Assembly (NCBI GenBank): GCA_947624315.1
Contig: CANQJU010000053.1
Span: 1-7,188, forward strand
Reading direction: 5' to 3'
DNA from: an uncultured Bacilli bacterium
GTDB lineage: Bacteria > Bacillota_I > Bacilli_A > ML615J-28 > CAG-698
Length of the DNA stretch: 7,188 nt
The stretch's first letter is position 1; each line of letters starts with the position of its first letter. The notes below the pieces were generated by a model. That model searched no databases. It saw only the letters and a program-made list of their open reading frames with translations, and was not told the origin of the DNA. The position numbers and the translations under genes were made by a program. Below, in pieces: positions 5,995-7,188 of the stretch.

Positions 5995-6058
5995 AGTCAT
6001 ATTGTTAGTTTCTTCCTTTATTAATTTCTATTATGATCATATAGCTAACGATATGACT
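5995..6058 (+). repeat. Interrupted inverted repeat upstream of the ABC transporter gene
   Basis: AGTCATATTGTTAG (5995-6008) and CTAACGATATGACT (6045-6058) are reverse complements at 13 of 14 positions. The one mismatch becomes a G-U pair in RNA, so the structure would hold in a transcript. The arms are 36 nt apart. It could be a pair of operator half-sites for a looping or large dimeric regulator, a leader hairpin, or a remnant. No T-tract follows, so it is not a classical terminator. Confidence 0.45.
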
Positions 6059-6101
6059 TTTAATTGTTTTACTAAATTAGGGTCTAAATTTGTAATTTCT
6101 T

Positions 6102-6132
6102 TTGATATTATATAATCTCTAAATTGTATAAT
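6102..6132 (+). promoter_or_regulatory. Candidate promoter of the ABC transporter gene
   Basis: TTGATA (6102-6107) and TATAAT (6127-6132) are 19 nt apart, longer than ideal. Additional perfect TATAAT boxes lie at 6111-6116 and 6138-6143, so the true -10 is ambiguous in this AT-rich stretch. A promoter is expected here because the feo terminator lies upstream. The gene's ribosome binding site is GGTGA at 6156-6160. Confidence 0.35.
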
Positions 6133-6164
6133 AATTTTATAATAATTAATTTAATGGTGAAAAA

Positions 6165-7188
6165 ATGTTTAAATTGTTTAAATATTTAAAAAATTATAAA
6201 AAGCAAGTAATTCTAGGTCCAATGTTTAAAATCATTGAAGCTATATTTGAACTTATTGTTCCCCTAGTTATGGCGCAAATTATCGATGTTGGTATAGCCA
6301 ATAATGATAAAAACTATATTCTCAAAATGGGATTAGTCTTAGTGGTTTTAGCGGTTGTGGGATTATGTTCTACACTTTGTTGTCAGTTTTTAGCATCCCG
6401 AGCATCCCAAGGATATGGAACTGATTTACGAAATATTGTCTTTACCCATATTAATAAACTATCAATGAATGAATTAGATCAATTTAATAATTCTTCATTA
6501 GTTAATCGTGTAAGTAGTGACATCAATCAAATGCAATTAGCAGTTGCTATGCTAATTAGATTAGTAATTAGAGCTCCTTTTTTAGTAATTGGAGCAACTA
6601 TTATGGCTTGTTTTATTGATCTAAAAATTTCTTTAATCTTTTTATTTGCGGCAATTGTTACAGCTTTTATTTTGTTTATAATCATGAAGTCAACCATTCC
6701 TCATTATAAAAAGATTCAAACAGAATTAGATGATATAACTACAGTTACTAGGGAAAACATAACTGGTAATCGCGTTATCAGAGCCTTTTCTAAAGAGGAG
6801 TATGAGAAGAAGAGATTTTCTGAAAAATTAGAAAAATATGTGGGTTCATCAGTAAGGGTTGGTAAAATTTCCTCCCTTTTAAACCCTTTAACATACATCA
6901 TAATTAATGTTGCGATTATGGGAATTTTATATTTCGGTGGTAATAAGGTATATCATGGAGACTTAAGCCAAGGAGAAATAACAGCTTTAGTTAATTATCT
7001 AAATCAAATTTTAATTGCTTTAGTTGTTGTTGCTAATTTGATTCTTATTTTCACTAAAGCATCTGCTTCCGCATCAAGAATTAATCAAATCTTAGAAACT
7101 AAATCAACAGCAAATGAAGCTAAAAATATAAAATCTGCTATAAGTGATGAAACTTTAAATAAGCTTGCAAGATATACTCACAAAGAAT
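6165..7188 (+). CDS. ABC exporter half-transporter, membrane domain (3' partial)
   Basis: The frame is open from ATG 6165 to the window end, giving 341 residues and no stop. It starts MFKLFKYLKNYKKQVILGPMFKIIEAIFELIVPLVMAQIID, the usual opening of the first subunit of heterodimeric multidrug/lipid exporters in Firmicutes (type I ABC exporter fold, PF00664). Six membrane helices fit at about 18-40, 54-77, 127-150, 154-174, 236-258 and 273-298. Coupling-helix landmarks are visible: SLVNRVSSDINQMQ (111-124) and ENITGNRVIRAFSKEEYEKKRF (197-218), and ASASRINQILET (301-312) marks the end of the membrane domain. The ATPase domain would begin past the window end, so its Walker motifs cannot be checked. 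The residues after 312 form a linker before it. The GGTGA site is 4 nt from the ATG. A partner subunit would be expected downstream. Substrate is unknown. Confidence 0.88.
   Translation, partial: MFKLFKYLKNYKKQVILGPMFKIIEAIFELIVPLVMAQIIDVGIANNDKNYILKMGLVLVVLAVVGLCSTLCCQFLASRASQGYGTDLRNIVFTHINKLSMNELDQFNNSSLVNRVSSDINQMQLAVAMLIRLVIRAPFLVIGATIMACFIDLKISLIFLFAAIVTAFILFIIMKSTIPHYKKIQTELDDITTVTRENITGNRVIRAFSKEEYEKKRFSEKLEKYVGSSVRVGKISSLLNPLTYIIINVAIMGILYFGGNKVYHGDLSQGEITALVNYLNQILIALVVVANLILIFTKASASASRINQILETKSTANEAKNIKSAISDETLNKLARYTHKE

Larger units (their letters stand above)
5927..6164 (+). other. AT-rich intergenic region without a gene
   Basis: These 238 nt between the feo terminator and the ABC transporter gene contain no convincing reading frame on either strand. 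They hold short runs of A and T, three copies of the octamer ATATGACT or its complement (5930-5937, 5995-6002 reversed, 6051-6058), an interrupted inverted repeat (5995-6058) and several TATAAT-like boxes near the downstream gene. Confidence 0.6.

Noticed and set aside
6716..6901. 61-codon open frame on the - strand, and similar short ones at 3506-3688 and 5538-5738
   Set aside because: Each is antisense to a well-supported coding gene and has no recognisable product.
1..7188. CRISPR arrays, tRNA or rRNA genes, transposases, phage or toxin-antitoxin genes
   Set aside because: I looked on both strands and found no regularly spaced repeats, cloverleaf-like sequence or matching protein motifs.

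Overview
The window comes from an AT-rich, low-GC bacterium, most likely an anaerobic Firmicute (Bacilli/Erysipelotrichia- or Clostridia-like, possibly from the gut). This rests on the strong AT bias at third codon positions, GGAGG/AAAGGTG-type ribosome binding sites, near-consensus sigma-A promoters, and a gene set of ferredoxin-type oxidoreductase, flavodoxin, ferrous iron uptake and a Clostridia-style ABC exporter half. Tryptophan is encoded by TGG throughout and TGA ends one gene, so the standard bacterial code fits. The taxonomy is inference; there is no rRNA or other marker here.

Layout, all on the + strand. (1) 1-350: the 3' end of an aldo/keto reductase-type oxidoreductase with two C-terminal cysteine clusters. 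(2) 353-3372: a transcription unit with its own promoter (TTTACA-17-TATAAT) and a Rho-independent terminator. It carries a DUF1848 protein with a radical-SAM-like CX3CX2C motif, a translationally coupled lipoprotein (flavodoxin plus cyclophilin-like domain), and a tandem pair of short chromate-transporter (CHR) family proteins. The first CHR gene is broken by an apparent 38-nt deletion that removes one membrane segment and shifts the frame. (3) 3386-5926: the ferrous iron uptake operon feoA-feoB plus a 49-residue Cys-rich FeoB-associated membrane protein. It has a strong promoter with one perfect inverted repeat over the -35 and another at the predicted transcription start, and a strong terminator at the end. 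(4) 5927-6164: an AT-rich intergenic region with an interrupted inverted repeat and candidate promoters. (5) 6165 to the window end: the membrane domain of an ABC exporter half-transporter, cut off before its ATPase domain.

How the genes relate: FeoA, FeoB and the Cys-rich protein form a standard Fe(II) import module, and the inverted repeats at the promoter suggest metal-responsive control. The upstream unit looks like electron-transfer functions (Fe-S oxidoreductase, Fe-S/radical SAM-like protein, surface-anchored flavodoxin) next to an anion transporter that is probably inactive in this strain. I see no CRISPR array, tRNA, rRNA, insertion sequence, phage gene or clearly undescribed defence system. 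The most interesting points are the decayed CHR gene with a readable deletion mechanism, the two-operator architecture of the feo promoter, and the flavodoxin-cyclophilin lipoprotein coupled to the DUF1848 gene.
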